Source: PALSA-1296 sp038322815
Lineage (GTDB): Bacteria > Bacteroidota > Ignavibacteria > Palsa-1295
Direction: 5' to 3'
Length of the DNA: 26,760 nt
Assembly: GCA_038322815.1 (NCBI GenBank)
Contig: JBBQGG010000042.1
Coordinates: 1 to 26,760 of the forward strand
Positions 7,737 to 15,181 of the stretch are shown piece after piece. Below the pieces are notes generated by a model. That model was given only the letters and a program-made list of their open reading frames with translations. It searched no databases and had not been told where the DNA came from. Made by a program: the position numbers and the translations under genes. Position 1 is the first letter of the stretch, and every line of letters starts with the position of its first letter.

Positions 7737-8605
7737 TTTGTGGAAAGTGCTACAACTTTAATTTTTCGTTCGCGGGGATTCCAATAGATTGTTCTCACAC
7801 CCTTAGCCCCTGCATAATAACTAAATATTTGCAAGTTCTTTTTTGCAAGGTTCTTAAACACGCTTTCATCCAGTTGATGTGAGATCGCTGAAGGTTTGCG
7901 TTCATGCAACAAAGAATCCACAGTAATAAAATGAACCGGGTGAAGGAATCTATCGAACTCCATGTTTACAGTTTCCTGACGCTCGGCTTCTGATAGCTCC
8001 GGACGCCCCTCAATATATGAACCAAGTGGCCACCAATCGGAATAGAGCGGCACACTCCCAATACGAATTTGAAACTTTACGGAGTCTTTGATGAAATCAC
8101 TTCCCGTTGCAGAAAGCGAGAATTCAGTCCTCAAGCTATCACCTCGGAAATTCGTCATTAATTTATGAGATAATTGTTTTGGCATCTTTCCACGCGTAGA
8201 AAAGACATCATCTCCCCTTCCCTCCTCATCAATACCATTCACCCCTATCCAATAAAGAGTGTAATCCCCGGAACCGAGGGTTGCCGGGTAGCGGTAAATA
8301 AGTTTATTTTTTCTTCCTCCGATAGCAATGTAATTTGATTGATCCGCCTCGTTTCGATACATGTGGTTCGCATCGATCGGAATTACGAAGTAATTTCTTA
8401 ACGTATCATAGAGCGCTACCTCCGTCATGCGAGGATAGGTGCGATTGATCTCTTTATATTTACCTAAAGCAAGTTCAACCTGCTGCAAAGCTTCCTGGGC
8501 ACTTTGTACGGTGGCTTTCTCATTTGCACCTTCGATCTTACGAAAGCCGGTCCCTTCGCAGCCAAAAAAAAGCAAAAGGACAAAGAAGCTGAATGTACGT
8601 CGCAT
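7733..8605 (-). CDS. Lipoprotein with pseudopilin-like region and duplicated C-terminal domain
   Basis: A 290-residue protein with a lipoprotein signal: a hydrophobic run ends in LLFFGC, with Cys16 as the lipidated residue. Residues about 35-135 recall the globular part of the type II secretion major pseudopilin (GspG). There is a long helix with ALQQVELALGKYKEINRTYP, then a strand-and-loop stretch, and a final GDYTLYWIGVNGIDEEGRGDD like the calcium-binding GspG tail. There is no type III prepilin signal, so it is not a true pilin. Residues about 154-290 form a domain shared with the next gene (7197-7736). It lies 13 bases after the upstream gene and overlaps the downstream one by four bases. 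Role unknown; the pseudopilin similarity is by eye only. Confidence 0.75.
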   Translation of the reverse strand: MRRTFSFFVLLLFFGCEGTGFRKIEGANEKATVQSAQEALQQVELALGKYKEINRTYPRMTEVALYDTLRNYFVIPIDANHMYRNEADQSNYIAIGGRKNKLIYRYPATLGSGDYTLYWIGVNGIDEEGRGDDVFSTRGKMPKQLSHKLMTNFRGDSLRTEFSLSATGSDFIKDSVKFQIRIGSVPLYSDWWPLGSYIEGRPELSEAERQETVNMEFDRFLHPVHFITVDSLLHERKPSAISHQLDESVFKNLAKKNLQIFSYYAGAKGVRTIYWNPRERKIKVVALSTK

Positions 8606-8618
8606 TATAAATAATAGT

Positions 8619-9287
8619 TTATGGATTCCGTGTTAAATATTTGGTTGGCATTAACAGCGTATCATTATCACACTCTTCTCCGAAACGTCTGCCATCGGCA
8701 TTAGCATGTCGGTCTCGGGGATCATCTCTACCACCCACAATAAAAAGATCTTCTCCGATCTCCACTACATTTCCCAACAATGTCACAAGTAAATTCATCT
8801 TCAATATTCGCATAAAATATGCAGAAAAGAAAAAATGCTGCAATTTATCGCGGTCGGGGATTTTTATATCATAAATATATTCGGGCAACTTTGATACACG
8901 CGCATCGAAATCCTGCTGGCTTTCCAAGGTCAGAGGAATAGAAAGAGTAAGACCAAAAAATAATTTGATCGGTATAGTTTTATGCTCCAACGTTGCAACA
9001 CTTGATGCAAGGATCGCAGCCGTTCTATTTTCGTTGCACAGTTCATCCGCATCTTCGAATATTTCATCGAATGATTCTCTATCTGAATGTGACTTACGAA
9101 ATTCATCCCAGGCTGTCGAACGAATATATGATCGGAGAGCTACACCTTCGGCAATTCCTTTAGGCAAAAAAAACTTCAGGAAAATATTCTGGTGATAGTT
9201 GGAAACTTCAGTGCTATCCAGCTCAATTTGAGCCGGAAGTTGAGAAGTACAGATAAACAGAAAAAAGAAAATTATAAAATGCTTCAC
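8619..9287 (-). CDS. Exported or membrane protein of unknown function with DKLQHF motif
   Basis: I take the GTG at 9287 as the start, two bases after the stop of the glycerate-kinase-like gene. It gives a 222-residue protein with a clean signal sequence (VKHFIIFFFLFICTSQLPAQ). A longer GTG start at 9314 would add nine residues and overlap the previous gene. The C-terminal half has a striking set of conserved-looking residues: DKLQHFFFSAY, a hydrophobic helix (MNLLVTLLGNVVEIGEDL), GGRDDPRDRHANADGRRFG. The D-K-x-x-H-F ... E ... D ... A-N-x-x-G order recalls small membrane families such as DUF2279/VanZ-like proteins, but this is a tentative comparison. It sits in the operon between the kinase-like gene and the lipoprotein. 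Confidence 0.65.
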   Translation of the reverse strand: MKHFIIFFFLFICTSQLPAQIELDSTEVSNYHQNIFLKFFLPKGIAEGVALRSYIRSTAWDEFRKSHSDRESFDEIFEDADELCNENRTAAILASSVATLEHKTIPIKLFFGLTLSIPLTLESQQDFDARVSKLPEYIYDIKIPDRDKLQHFFFSAYFMRILKMNLLVTLLGNVVEIGEDLFIVGGRDDPRDRHANADGRRFGEECDNDTLLMPTKYLTRNP

Positions 9288-9288
9288 A

Positions 9289-10494
9289 CTACAGATTGAT
9301 AATCGGAGAAACACTCACGTTTTTCAATTCCTCGGATTTCAGACCGATAAGTTTTTCAAGCCTGGCTGAAAAATATCTCCTACGCTCTGTATGAGGAGCA
9401 TCCGGAGAAAGAGGTGCGAAAAACAACGGCACATCGGCTAGACAATATACGTGCTGCAAGAGCGGCAGTTTCTTTTTATATCGAGCTTCTGATGCAGGCT
9501 TTGCAGGTTCATTAATAATTGCAATCATCGGCACGTTGCACTCGGATGAGATCTTTACGATCTCACGCGAAGCAAGCGAGGCGCGATCACTTGCGATATC
9601 CTCTAATTTATCTGCAAAGAAAATGATCGTGCCGCCTTGTTCAGAAATGGGTGCTCTTATATTAGCTGCTTCAAGGGCAAGCGGTCCTCCATCCTTAAAT
9701 TCCGAATTCAGAAATGCAGAAAGACTAAATTCGATACAACTTCCTCCAAGATTTACTTTTCCAAGATCGAGCGATATATTATTCTCTTTCTTTAAGAGTG
9801 ATGCAATGCGCACAAGTTCATTCTCAAATAGCGTCTGATCTACTGTTACTTGACGTTCGAATTTTCCATTGCGGACAGCTTCCGAGCGCGCTATAAAAAA
9901 TTGCGAACTCATCAATTTAAAAGAACGTGAGGAAAGATCAATTGCTTGTACTTCTGAAAGGGGTGTTTCTGTCTTAAAATTAAGCTCCTCTCCCTTTGCA
10001 TCTAAAAACCTTACTCCAAAAGCCTGCGCCATACCAAATCCGGCATCCTTGGCAAGCGGTTCATCCCAGCCAAGAATTACCGAGAATGCTCCTTCATCAA
10101 GGGCGTCGGCAATGAGTTCACCAATGCCGAATGTCGTCCCGGAAAATCCAATGCGATTTTTCTTTGTCTGCTTTTGCGCAGTTATTGAGTTCGCTGAAGG
10201 TACTTCTGCAATGGCGCGCATTTCAATTACACCTATCGATCCCCCTTCTCCGCCAAAACCCAGAGGCACGATCAATTGCTCACCTGAAGCCGATGTTGCT
10301 TCCACTTCCAGGAACGAACCGAGCGTTGCGGTAATAAGCTGTTCCATTGTACCTTCTCCACCATCGACGAGAGGAAACTGCATCACCTTCGAGCCTTTGA
10401 TCGCAGCACGAATATTTTTTGCGGCAAGCGAAGCTACTTCAGTAGCCGGAAATGGAACAATAGGATGTGAGACAATATAAAAATTTTGAGTCAT
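9289..10494 (-). CDS. Divergent glycerate kinase family protein
   Basis: A 401-residue cytoplasmic protein with the overall plan of the glycerate kinase type 1 (GlxK/GarK) family, which phosphorylates glycerate with ATP. The best match is VDGGEGTMEQLITATLG at about 44-60, followed by the expected strand and V-I-E-M. Then TTFGIGELIADALDEG and GMAQAFGVRFLDAKGEEL line up with the family. Key signatures look degraded, however. The usual APDSFKG N-terminal motif is VSHPIVPFPATE, the GGSATNDGG loop reads GWDEPLAKDAGFG, and the late TGEGRIDxQT motif is replaced by FFADKLEDIASD. Catalysis may be altered or lost. It follows the GWxTD gene, after a 143-base gap that holds a good promoter. Confidence 0.72.
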   Translation of the reverse strand: MTQNFYIVSHPIVPFPATEVASLAAKNIRAAIKGSKVMQFPLVDGGEGTMEQLITATLGSFLEVEATSASGEQLIVPLGFGGEGGSIGVIEMRAIAEVPSANSITAQKQTKKNRIGFSGTTFGIGELIADALDEGAFSVILGWDEPLAKDAGFGMAQAFGVRFLDAKGEELNFKTETPLSEVQAIDLSSRSFKLMSSQFFIARSEAVRNGKFERQVTVDQTLFENELVRIASLLKKENNISLDLGKVNLGGSCIEFSLSAFLNSEFKDGGPLALEAANIRAPISEQGGTIIFFADKLEDIASDRASLASREIVKISSECNVPMIAIINEPAKPASEARYKKKLPLLQHVYCLADVPLFFAPLSPDAPHTERRRYFSARLEKLIGLKSEELKNVSVSPIINL

Positions 10495-10611
10495 TTAAAA
10501 AAATATGTTAATGTAGTAATTTCTCGATGTGTTTCTGGCGCTCAGTCCGCCCTTCTCCTCACCTGCGGATTGTGAGTTGCTCCACAATAATACGTTGCGA
10601 TCATGCCTGTG

Positions 10612-10642
10612 CAAATTTACTTCAAAATTTCTTCCCTTCAAA
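10612..10642 (-). promoter_or_regulatory. Bacteroidota-type promoter for the glycerate-kinase-like gene
   Basis: On the minus strand, TTTG (10642-10639) is followed after exactly 19 bases by TAAATTTG (10619-10612). This matches the -33/-7 consensus TTTG-N19-TAnnTTTG known for Bacteroidota housekeeping sigma factors. It overlaps the last codons of the GWxTD gene. Transcription would begin a few bases further on, giving a leader of about 110 bases before the ATG at 10494 and serving the genes down to the addB-like one. Confidence 0.55.
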
Positions 10643-12050
10643 AACTTTCACGCTGCCAAAGGAATGTACCTGTTACCGGCGCGATGCTTACTAAACGGTA
10701 ATCTCCCATCATGAATTGATCAGAAAAATAATATTGCTGGCTCAGATCATAATATTGCCATACTTCATACGGACGGTTATTTGCATCATACGGATGACGA
10801 TCCATTGAAGTCGGCGAACCTAACATGATGTAAACTTTTCCTCTATCACTGCGCCACCCCGATCCCATTCCCTTATAATGTTCATTCGCATATTGAACGC
10901 GACGGTAAAATACTTCCATTGGTCTTGTTGTTCGTTGTCCCCTCGACCAATTCATCTTATCCCAAAAATCCATAATGGCTTTGCGCTTTTCCTGTTTCGT
11001 CTGTGCGTGAAAGAGCGAATCATAAGCACCACCAGTTGCAATATACGCCAATTGCTGTATTGCATCATCAAGATCAAGTCCGGCAAGCGGAACTCCGTGA
11101 ACGCCGCTTACCTCTATATTTCGAGAGCGGTAAGCAAGAGCATGACTTTGCAAAGCATTCGAAGTTAAAAGCATTGTATCTTTTGCATCCGAAAACATAA
11201 ACGTTTCGAGCAAATATTTGCCGCTCCAAAGATCTTCCTGAATGAAAGGCAGGAACGACGGCATCCGATTTTGTCCGCTTGCAACAAGCACCGTAACATT
11301 ACGGGAAATTTCATCTGCATCATCGATCGAACTGATGCGCTGCATCAGCCAAAAAGGAAGGCTTTGAGGAGCATTATAAAGTTCGCAAAATAATCCGGCT
11401 TCATCTATTTTCAGACTTGAAATATCCGTTCCGATATGCGGAGTTATACTTCTGCCCTCTTTTGATTTATAAAGCAAAATATCGCTTATTGATGCTGTAG
11501 ATGTTGGGAATTTAAGAACTTGGAAGTCTCTCGTCTCCGTAATATCTTTATGACTTGAAAGGTCCTTTATATTTATCCGCAAACTATATTCGCCTCCTTG
11601 CTTCAAGAAGAATGAATATTGGGAAGCATCTGCGCGGGTAAGGTCGAGTTCGTGCAATTTTTCCCATTCAGCAGTTGCAAGTAAAACCGTGAGAGGCTGT
11701 CTGCGATGACGAATCGCACTATCAATTCCTTTTTCGGTAAGGCTGAGAGTTACTTCATAATCGGCGACATATTTTTCTCCTGCATTCAAGAACATGAGCC
11801 ATGAATATGGCACGGCGACATAAATATCCACGCGGGCACTATCCTGGGAAAATTTTGAGGTCTGAAATGAAAGGATATCGAATTGAAAATCAACAGGCTT
11901 TTCCTGCTCTTGGGCAAAAGAAATAGAACAGAGGGTAAAATAAAAGAGGAGGGAGAAGCAAGTCAAAAGTGCAAAATCAAAAGTCAAAACAGGATGTTTT
12001 ATTTTGACTTTTGATTTTTGATTTTTGACTTTAGTTGTTTCAGATTGCAT
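10638..12050 (-). CDS. GWxTD domain-containing exported protein
   Basis: A 470-residue protein with an N-terminal export signal (hydrophobic stretch ending in SISFAQ) preceded by an unusually long basic start. The C-terminal domain has the GWxTD family hallmark: FWDKMNWSRGQRT, then YRRVQYANEHYKG, then GSGWRSDRGKVYIMLGSP, with Trp at about residue 399. The family's T of GWxTD is Ser here. GWxTD proteins occur in Bacteroidota, Chlorobi-related and Acidobacteriota genomes; their role is not settled. The N-terminal half is beta-rich and unassigned. The ATG at 12050 (a GTG lies just before it, at 12053) overlaps the rimO stop by 11 bases, so the gene is translationally coupled to rimO. Its first 30 or so codons are made from a palindromic repeat (listed separately). 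Confidence 0.85.
   Translation of the reverse strand: MQSETTKVKNQKSKVKIKHPVLTFDFALLTCFSLLFYFTLCSISFAQEQEKPVDFQFDILSFQTSKFSQDSARVDIYVAVPYSWLMFLNAGEKYVADYEVTLSLTEKGIDSAIRHRRQPLTVLLATAEWEKLHELDLTRADASQYSFFLKQGGEYSLRINIKDLSSHKDITETRDFQVLKFPTSTASISDILLYKSKEGRSITPHIGTDISSLKIDEAGLFCELYNAPQSLPFWLMQRISSIDDADEISRNVTVLVASGQNRMPSFLPFIQEDLWSGKYLLETFMFSDAKDTMLLTSNALQSHALAYRSRNIEVSGVHGVPLAGLDLDDAIQQLAYIATGGAYDSLFHAQTKQEKRKAIMDFWDKMNWSRGQRTTRPMEVFYRRVQYANEHYKGMGSGWRSDRGKVYIMLGSPTSMDRHPYDANNRPYEVWQYYDLSQQYYFSDQFMMGDYRLVSIAPVTGTFLWQRESF
11961..12031. repeat. AT-rich inverted repeat inside the GWxTD gene start
   Basis: The left arm reads AGTCAAAAGTGCAAAATCAA followed by AAGTCAAAAC. The right arm (12002-12031) is its near reverse complement, TTTTGACTTTTGATTTTTG followed by ATTTTTGACT. 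About 12 bases separate them. The arms pair over about 29 bases with few mismatches. The whole element lies in the coding region of the GWxTD protein and supplies its K/Q/S-rich N-terminus (NQKSKVKIK) and the start of its hydrophobic signal (FDFALLT). Confidence 0.7.
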
Positions 12051-13368
12051 CACCTACCAGGTCAAACTCATCAACTTCCCGCACCATCACATTTACAAAC
12101 ATTCCTGTATCGATCCGTTTCTTTGAATGTACGGCAATTTCATTATCCACTTCAGGTGCATCGGCTTCCGTGCGTCCATAATAGATGCCATCTTCTTCAC
12201 GTTCGATAAGCGTACGAACTTGTTTGCCGATCTTTCCAAGATTTTTTTCATAGGATATCTCTCTTTGTATATCCATTAATCGAGCATGCCTGCGCCGCTT
12301 TTCTTCTTCGCTTACCGTATCTCCGAGAGGCTCTGCTGTAGTGCCGTCTTCAACCGAATAGGTAAAAACTCCGAGCCTATCGAACTTCATCTCGGAAACA
12401 AACTCCTCAAGTTCTTCAAACTCCCGTTCACCTTCAGTGGGATATCCGGTAATGAGTGTAGTACGTAATGCTATATTCGGAATCTTGCTGCGAATTTTCT
12501 CTATCAATTCTTCCGTCCCCCGACGCGTGATACCGCGACGCATGGATTTCAAAACTTCTGTCGAAGCATGTTGAACAGGAATATCGAGATACGGAATGAT
12601 TTTCTCCTCGCTTGCCATCACATCCAAAACATCAAGCGGAAATTTAGCCGGATACGCATACATAAGGCGAATCCATTCTATCCCGCTAACTTTTACCAGT
12701 CTGCGAAGAAGATCTGCAAGTGTTCGTTCGCCTGTGAGATCGAGTCCGTAATATGTTAAGTCCTGTGCAATAAGTATGATCTCCTTCACCCCTTGTCCGG
12801 CAAGCATCATGGCTTCAAAAGCGATCTCTTCGGGTGATTTCGAGCGATGACCTCCGCGCATAATTGGAATTGCACAGAACGAACATGGATTATCGCATCC
12901 TTCGGAAATTTTTATATATGAGTAAAATTTTGGAGTAGTGAGAATGCGCTCGCCAAGAAGTTCATACCTGAGATCGGCACCGGTTTTCATCTCGGCTTCG
13001 GGAACAACAGATCGTATGATACGCTCGAAATCTTCCGTTCCGAAATAACCGTCAACTCCAGTAATCTCCGCTTCAAGTTCTGCCCGGTAGCGTTCGGATA
13101 GGCATCCGGCAACATACACCTCTTTAACGCTTCCTGATTTTTTCATCTCTACTGCCTCTAAAATCGAATTGATCGATTCACGTTTTGCGCTTTCAATAAA
13201 TCCGCACGTATTGAGGATTATAATATCAGAATTGGAAGGATCATTCACAAGGCGCACGCCATTATGGCGTAAACCACCCATAAGTACTTCTGAATCAACA
13301 GTGTTCTTCTCACAGCCAAGCGTTACAAGCGATACTCGCTTCGGCGGATTTCTCTTGGGTTCAGGCAT
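12040..13368 (-). CDS. rimO: Ribosomal protein S12 methylthiotransferase RimO
   Basis: A 442-residue radical SAM enzyme that adds a methylthio group to the conserved aspartate of ribosomal protein S12. The N-terminal UPF0004 domain has the three cluster-binding cysteines Cys19 (LVTLGCEKN), Cys55 (LNTCGFI) and Cys89 (VAGCLSER). The radical SAM core has C-x3-C-x2-C at Cys158, Cys162 and Cys165 (SEGCDNPCSFCAIP). The sequence IMRGGHRSKSPEEI follows, as is usual for RimO/MiaB. The C-terminal TRAM domain is at about 380-442 (GRTEADAPEVDNEI, then VREVDEFDLVGDAI). The LGCEKN rather than the MiaB-type motif, and the ending in DLVG, point to RimO rather than MiaB. It leads the minus-strand cluster and its stop overlaps the next gene. 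Confidence 0.95.
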   Translation of the reverse strand: MPEPKRNPPKRVSLVTLGCEKNTVDSEVLMGGLRHNGVRLVNDPSNSDIIILNTCGFIESAKRESINSILEAVEMKKSGSVKEVYVAGCLSERYRAELEAEITGVDGYFGTEDFERIIRSVVPEAEMKTGADLRYELLGERILTTPKFYSYIKISEGCDNPCSFCAIPIMRGGHRSKSPEEIAFEAMMLAGQGVKEIILIAQDLTYYGLDLTGERTLADLLRRLVKVSGIEWIRLMYAYPAKFPLDVLDVMASEEKIIPYLDIPVQHASTEVLKSMRRGITRRGTEELIEKIRSKIPNIALRTTLITGYPTEGEREFEELEEFVSEMKFDRLGVFTYSVEDGTTAEPLGDTVSEEEKRRRHARLMDIQREISYEKNLGKIGKQVRTLIEREEDGIYYGRTEADAPEVDNEIAVHSKKRIDTGMFVNVMVREVDEFDLVGDAI

Positions 13369-13456
13369 AGATAGCTTAACAGTTGTCGTTAGTCTTTAGT
13401 TATTAATCTTTTCCAGAATAACGAACAGTCGCTCTGTTTTTTTGTATTTTTGAAGA

Positions 13457-15130
13457 ATGAAATACCTGATTTTCATTTTCTTGGTCATAATGACAAATCT
13501 TCCTGCGGCTCATGCTCAGCATGTTGTTATTAATGAAGTGATGTACGCCCCTATAAAACCGGAGCCGGAATGGATCGAACTATTCAATCCAACTGATTCT
13601 GCCGTATCAACCATTGGTTGGACGGTTTCCAATCATTTACGAAACTATGCTGTAGCTCCTGACACGATCGCTCCACATGGCTATTTAATAATCACGAAAG
13701 ACTCTGCACAGTATTTAAGAACGAAATATTTAATTCCTACTGCCAACATTCTTCAAACTACCGTTCCTTCTCTTGGCAATAGTGGTGATGTCATTGTTTT
13801 CAAAGATTCTTCCAAAAACATCATAGACAGTCTTAAATACTCTCCAACCTGGGGTGGCTCGAGCGGAGCATCGCTAGAAAGAATTGATTATGGTGGATCT
13901 ACTGATTCATCTAATTTTGGTGAGTGCATTAATGCCAATGGCGCAACACCCGGCGCGCAGAACTCTATTCGAAGAAGAGATTTCGATCTGGCGCTTGATT
14001 CGATCTGGATCACATCATCGAATCAGAACGAATTGATCATTACTGCAAGAATAGTAAATAAAGGAAGAAAACAGATCGGTGATGGAATCGTCAGTATCTA
14101 TTCGAATTCCGGATTACCGATCGGCCAATCACTCATAACTACCCTGATTCCACCATTGCAAAGACGGGAAGTGGTTCTTCCATGGCCGAATCCAGATTTC
14201 GGAAGAACAAATCTTACTGCAATCATCAATGAATCGCAGGATGAGGTTCATTCCAACGACACCATTAAAACAGAAGCATATATTCCTATTCTGCGGAATG
14301 CTGTCGTTATCAATGAGATCATGGCTACGCCGAAGCCCACGTCATCAGAATGGATTGAATTATATAATACAAGTTCGACGACAGTTCGCGCTGATAGCCT
14401 CTGGTTTACCGTCGGCTTCGTTGATACGACCTACAGGTATAGAATTGATTCACTTACGCTGCCGCCAAAAAATTATGCCGTCATTGATGCAAGTGTGACG
14501 TTCTTTTCAACCTTTCCTTTACTAAAGGGGAAGCCCGGAATGATCGTCTTAAATAAAAGCAAGTTTAATCTTGCTGATAGCGGCGCTCGGATCATGCTCA
14601 CTAATACTGATGGAAGCATAATCGATAGCCTCAGTTATCTTTCGTCATGGCATTCCCAGAATATCACAAATCATGCCGGTATCTCGCTCGAAAAAAGATA
14701 TGCCTCAGGACCGAGTACTGATCCCTTGAACTGGGCATCTTCATTCGATCCGCAAGGTTGCACACCCTTGCAAAAAAATTCAAATTCTTCCGATACCCTT
14801 CCAACTCCATCTGCTATTGATATTCAAATCTCGCCAAATCCATTCTCACCGGATGGCGATGGTTTCAACGATGCAACAAATATTACCATTGTAATTCCAA
14901 GCGAGAATGAACAGGTTATTTCTGCAAAACTCTATGACTTGCGAGGAAGACTGCGGAGCACTATAGCACAAAATCAGAGAGTCTATCGAACCGAATCATT
15001 CCATTTCGAAGGAAAAGATGATAACGGAATTACGCTTCCGATAGGATTATATACTCTCGTCGTTGAATCCTCAAGCGGCTTATTCAAACCTCAGAGAACG
15101 GGTGTGGTTATTATGAAGAAAGCGCGCTGA
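13457..15130 (+). CDS. Lamin-tail-domain surface protein with FlgD-Ig/T9SS-type C-terminus
   Basis: A 557-residue exported protein, the only convincing plus-strand gene here. Signal peptide at 1-21 (MKYLIFIFLVIMTNLPAAHAQ). Two lamin tail (LTD) domains follow: one at about 23-170 (VVINEVMYAP, EPEWIELFNPTDS) and one at about 281-430 (VVINEIMATP, SSEWIELYNTSS). Between them, about 172-275, lies a CARDB-like beta domain (DFDLALDSIWI ... VSIYSNSGLPIG). The last 105 residues begin SPNPFSPDGDGFNDAT and run through AKLYDLRGRL and GKDDNGITLPIGLYTL, a FlgD-Ig-like domain used as a T9SS-associated C-terminus. Such proteins are likely surface-bound, and LTD domains may bind other extracellular partners. 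It diverges from rimO across an 88-base gap and converges on the next gene. Confidence 0.85.
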   Translation: MKYLIFIFLVIMTNLPAAHAQHVVINEVMYAPIKPEPEWIELFNPTDSAVSTIGWTVSNHLRNYAVAPDTIAPHGYLIITKDSAQYLRTKYLIPTANILQTTVPSLGNSGDVIVFKDSSKNIIDSLKYSPTWGGSSGASLERIDYGGSTDSSNFGECINANGATPGAQNSIRRRDFDLALDSIWITSSNQNELIITARIVNKGRKQIGDGIVSIYSNSGLPIGQSLITTLIPPLQRREVVLPWPNPDFGRTNLTAIINESQDEVHSNDTIKTEAYIPILRNAVVINEIMATPKPTSSEWIELYNTSSTTVRADSLWFTVGFVDTTYRYRIDSLTLPPKNYAVIDASVTFFSTFPLLKGKPGMIVLNKSKFNLADSGARIMLTNTDGSIIDSLSYLSSWHSQNITNHAGISLEKRYASGPSTDPLNWASSFDPQGCTPLQKNSNSSDTLPTPSAIDIQISPNPFSPDGDGFNDATNITIVIPSENEQVISAKLYDLRGRLRSTIAQNQRVYRTESFHFEGKDDNGITLPIGLYTLVVESSSGLFKPQRTGVVIMKKAR

Positions 15131-15142
15131 GAAAAGCCATAG

Positions 15143-15170
15143 GTAGCCGCAGGCTTTAGCCTGCGACTAC
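15143..15170. repeat. Hairpin repeat with GGCTTTAGCC core between convergent genes
   Basis: GTAGCCGCAGGC pairs with GCCTGCGACTAC around a TTTA loop with one mismatch. It lies between the plus-strand LTD gene and the minus-strand paralogue, so it could halt transcription from both sides, but no T-run follows in either direction. A similar but decayed copy lies at 17549-17575, and the same GGCTAAAGCC core is in the inverted repeat at 491-604. Most likely a small dispersed palindrome, perhaps used as a terminator here. Confidence 0.6.
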
Positions 15171-15181
15171 AAAAATAGAAC

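Noticed and set aside
9869..10480. Long plus-strand open frame (203 codons) opposite the glycerate-kinase-like gene
   Set aside because: It is antisense to a gene with clear family similarity, its protein is Ser/Pro/Arg-rich without domain features, and there is no sensible start context.
13445..13452. TATTTTTG, a match to the -7 box TAnnTTTG, upstream of the LTD gene
   Set aside because: It ends four bases before the ATG and has no TTTG at the right spacing upstream, so it would start transcription inside the gene.
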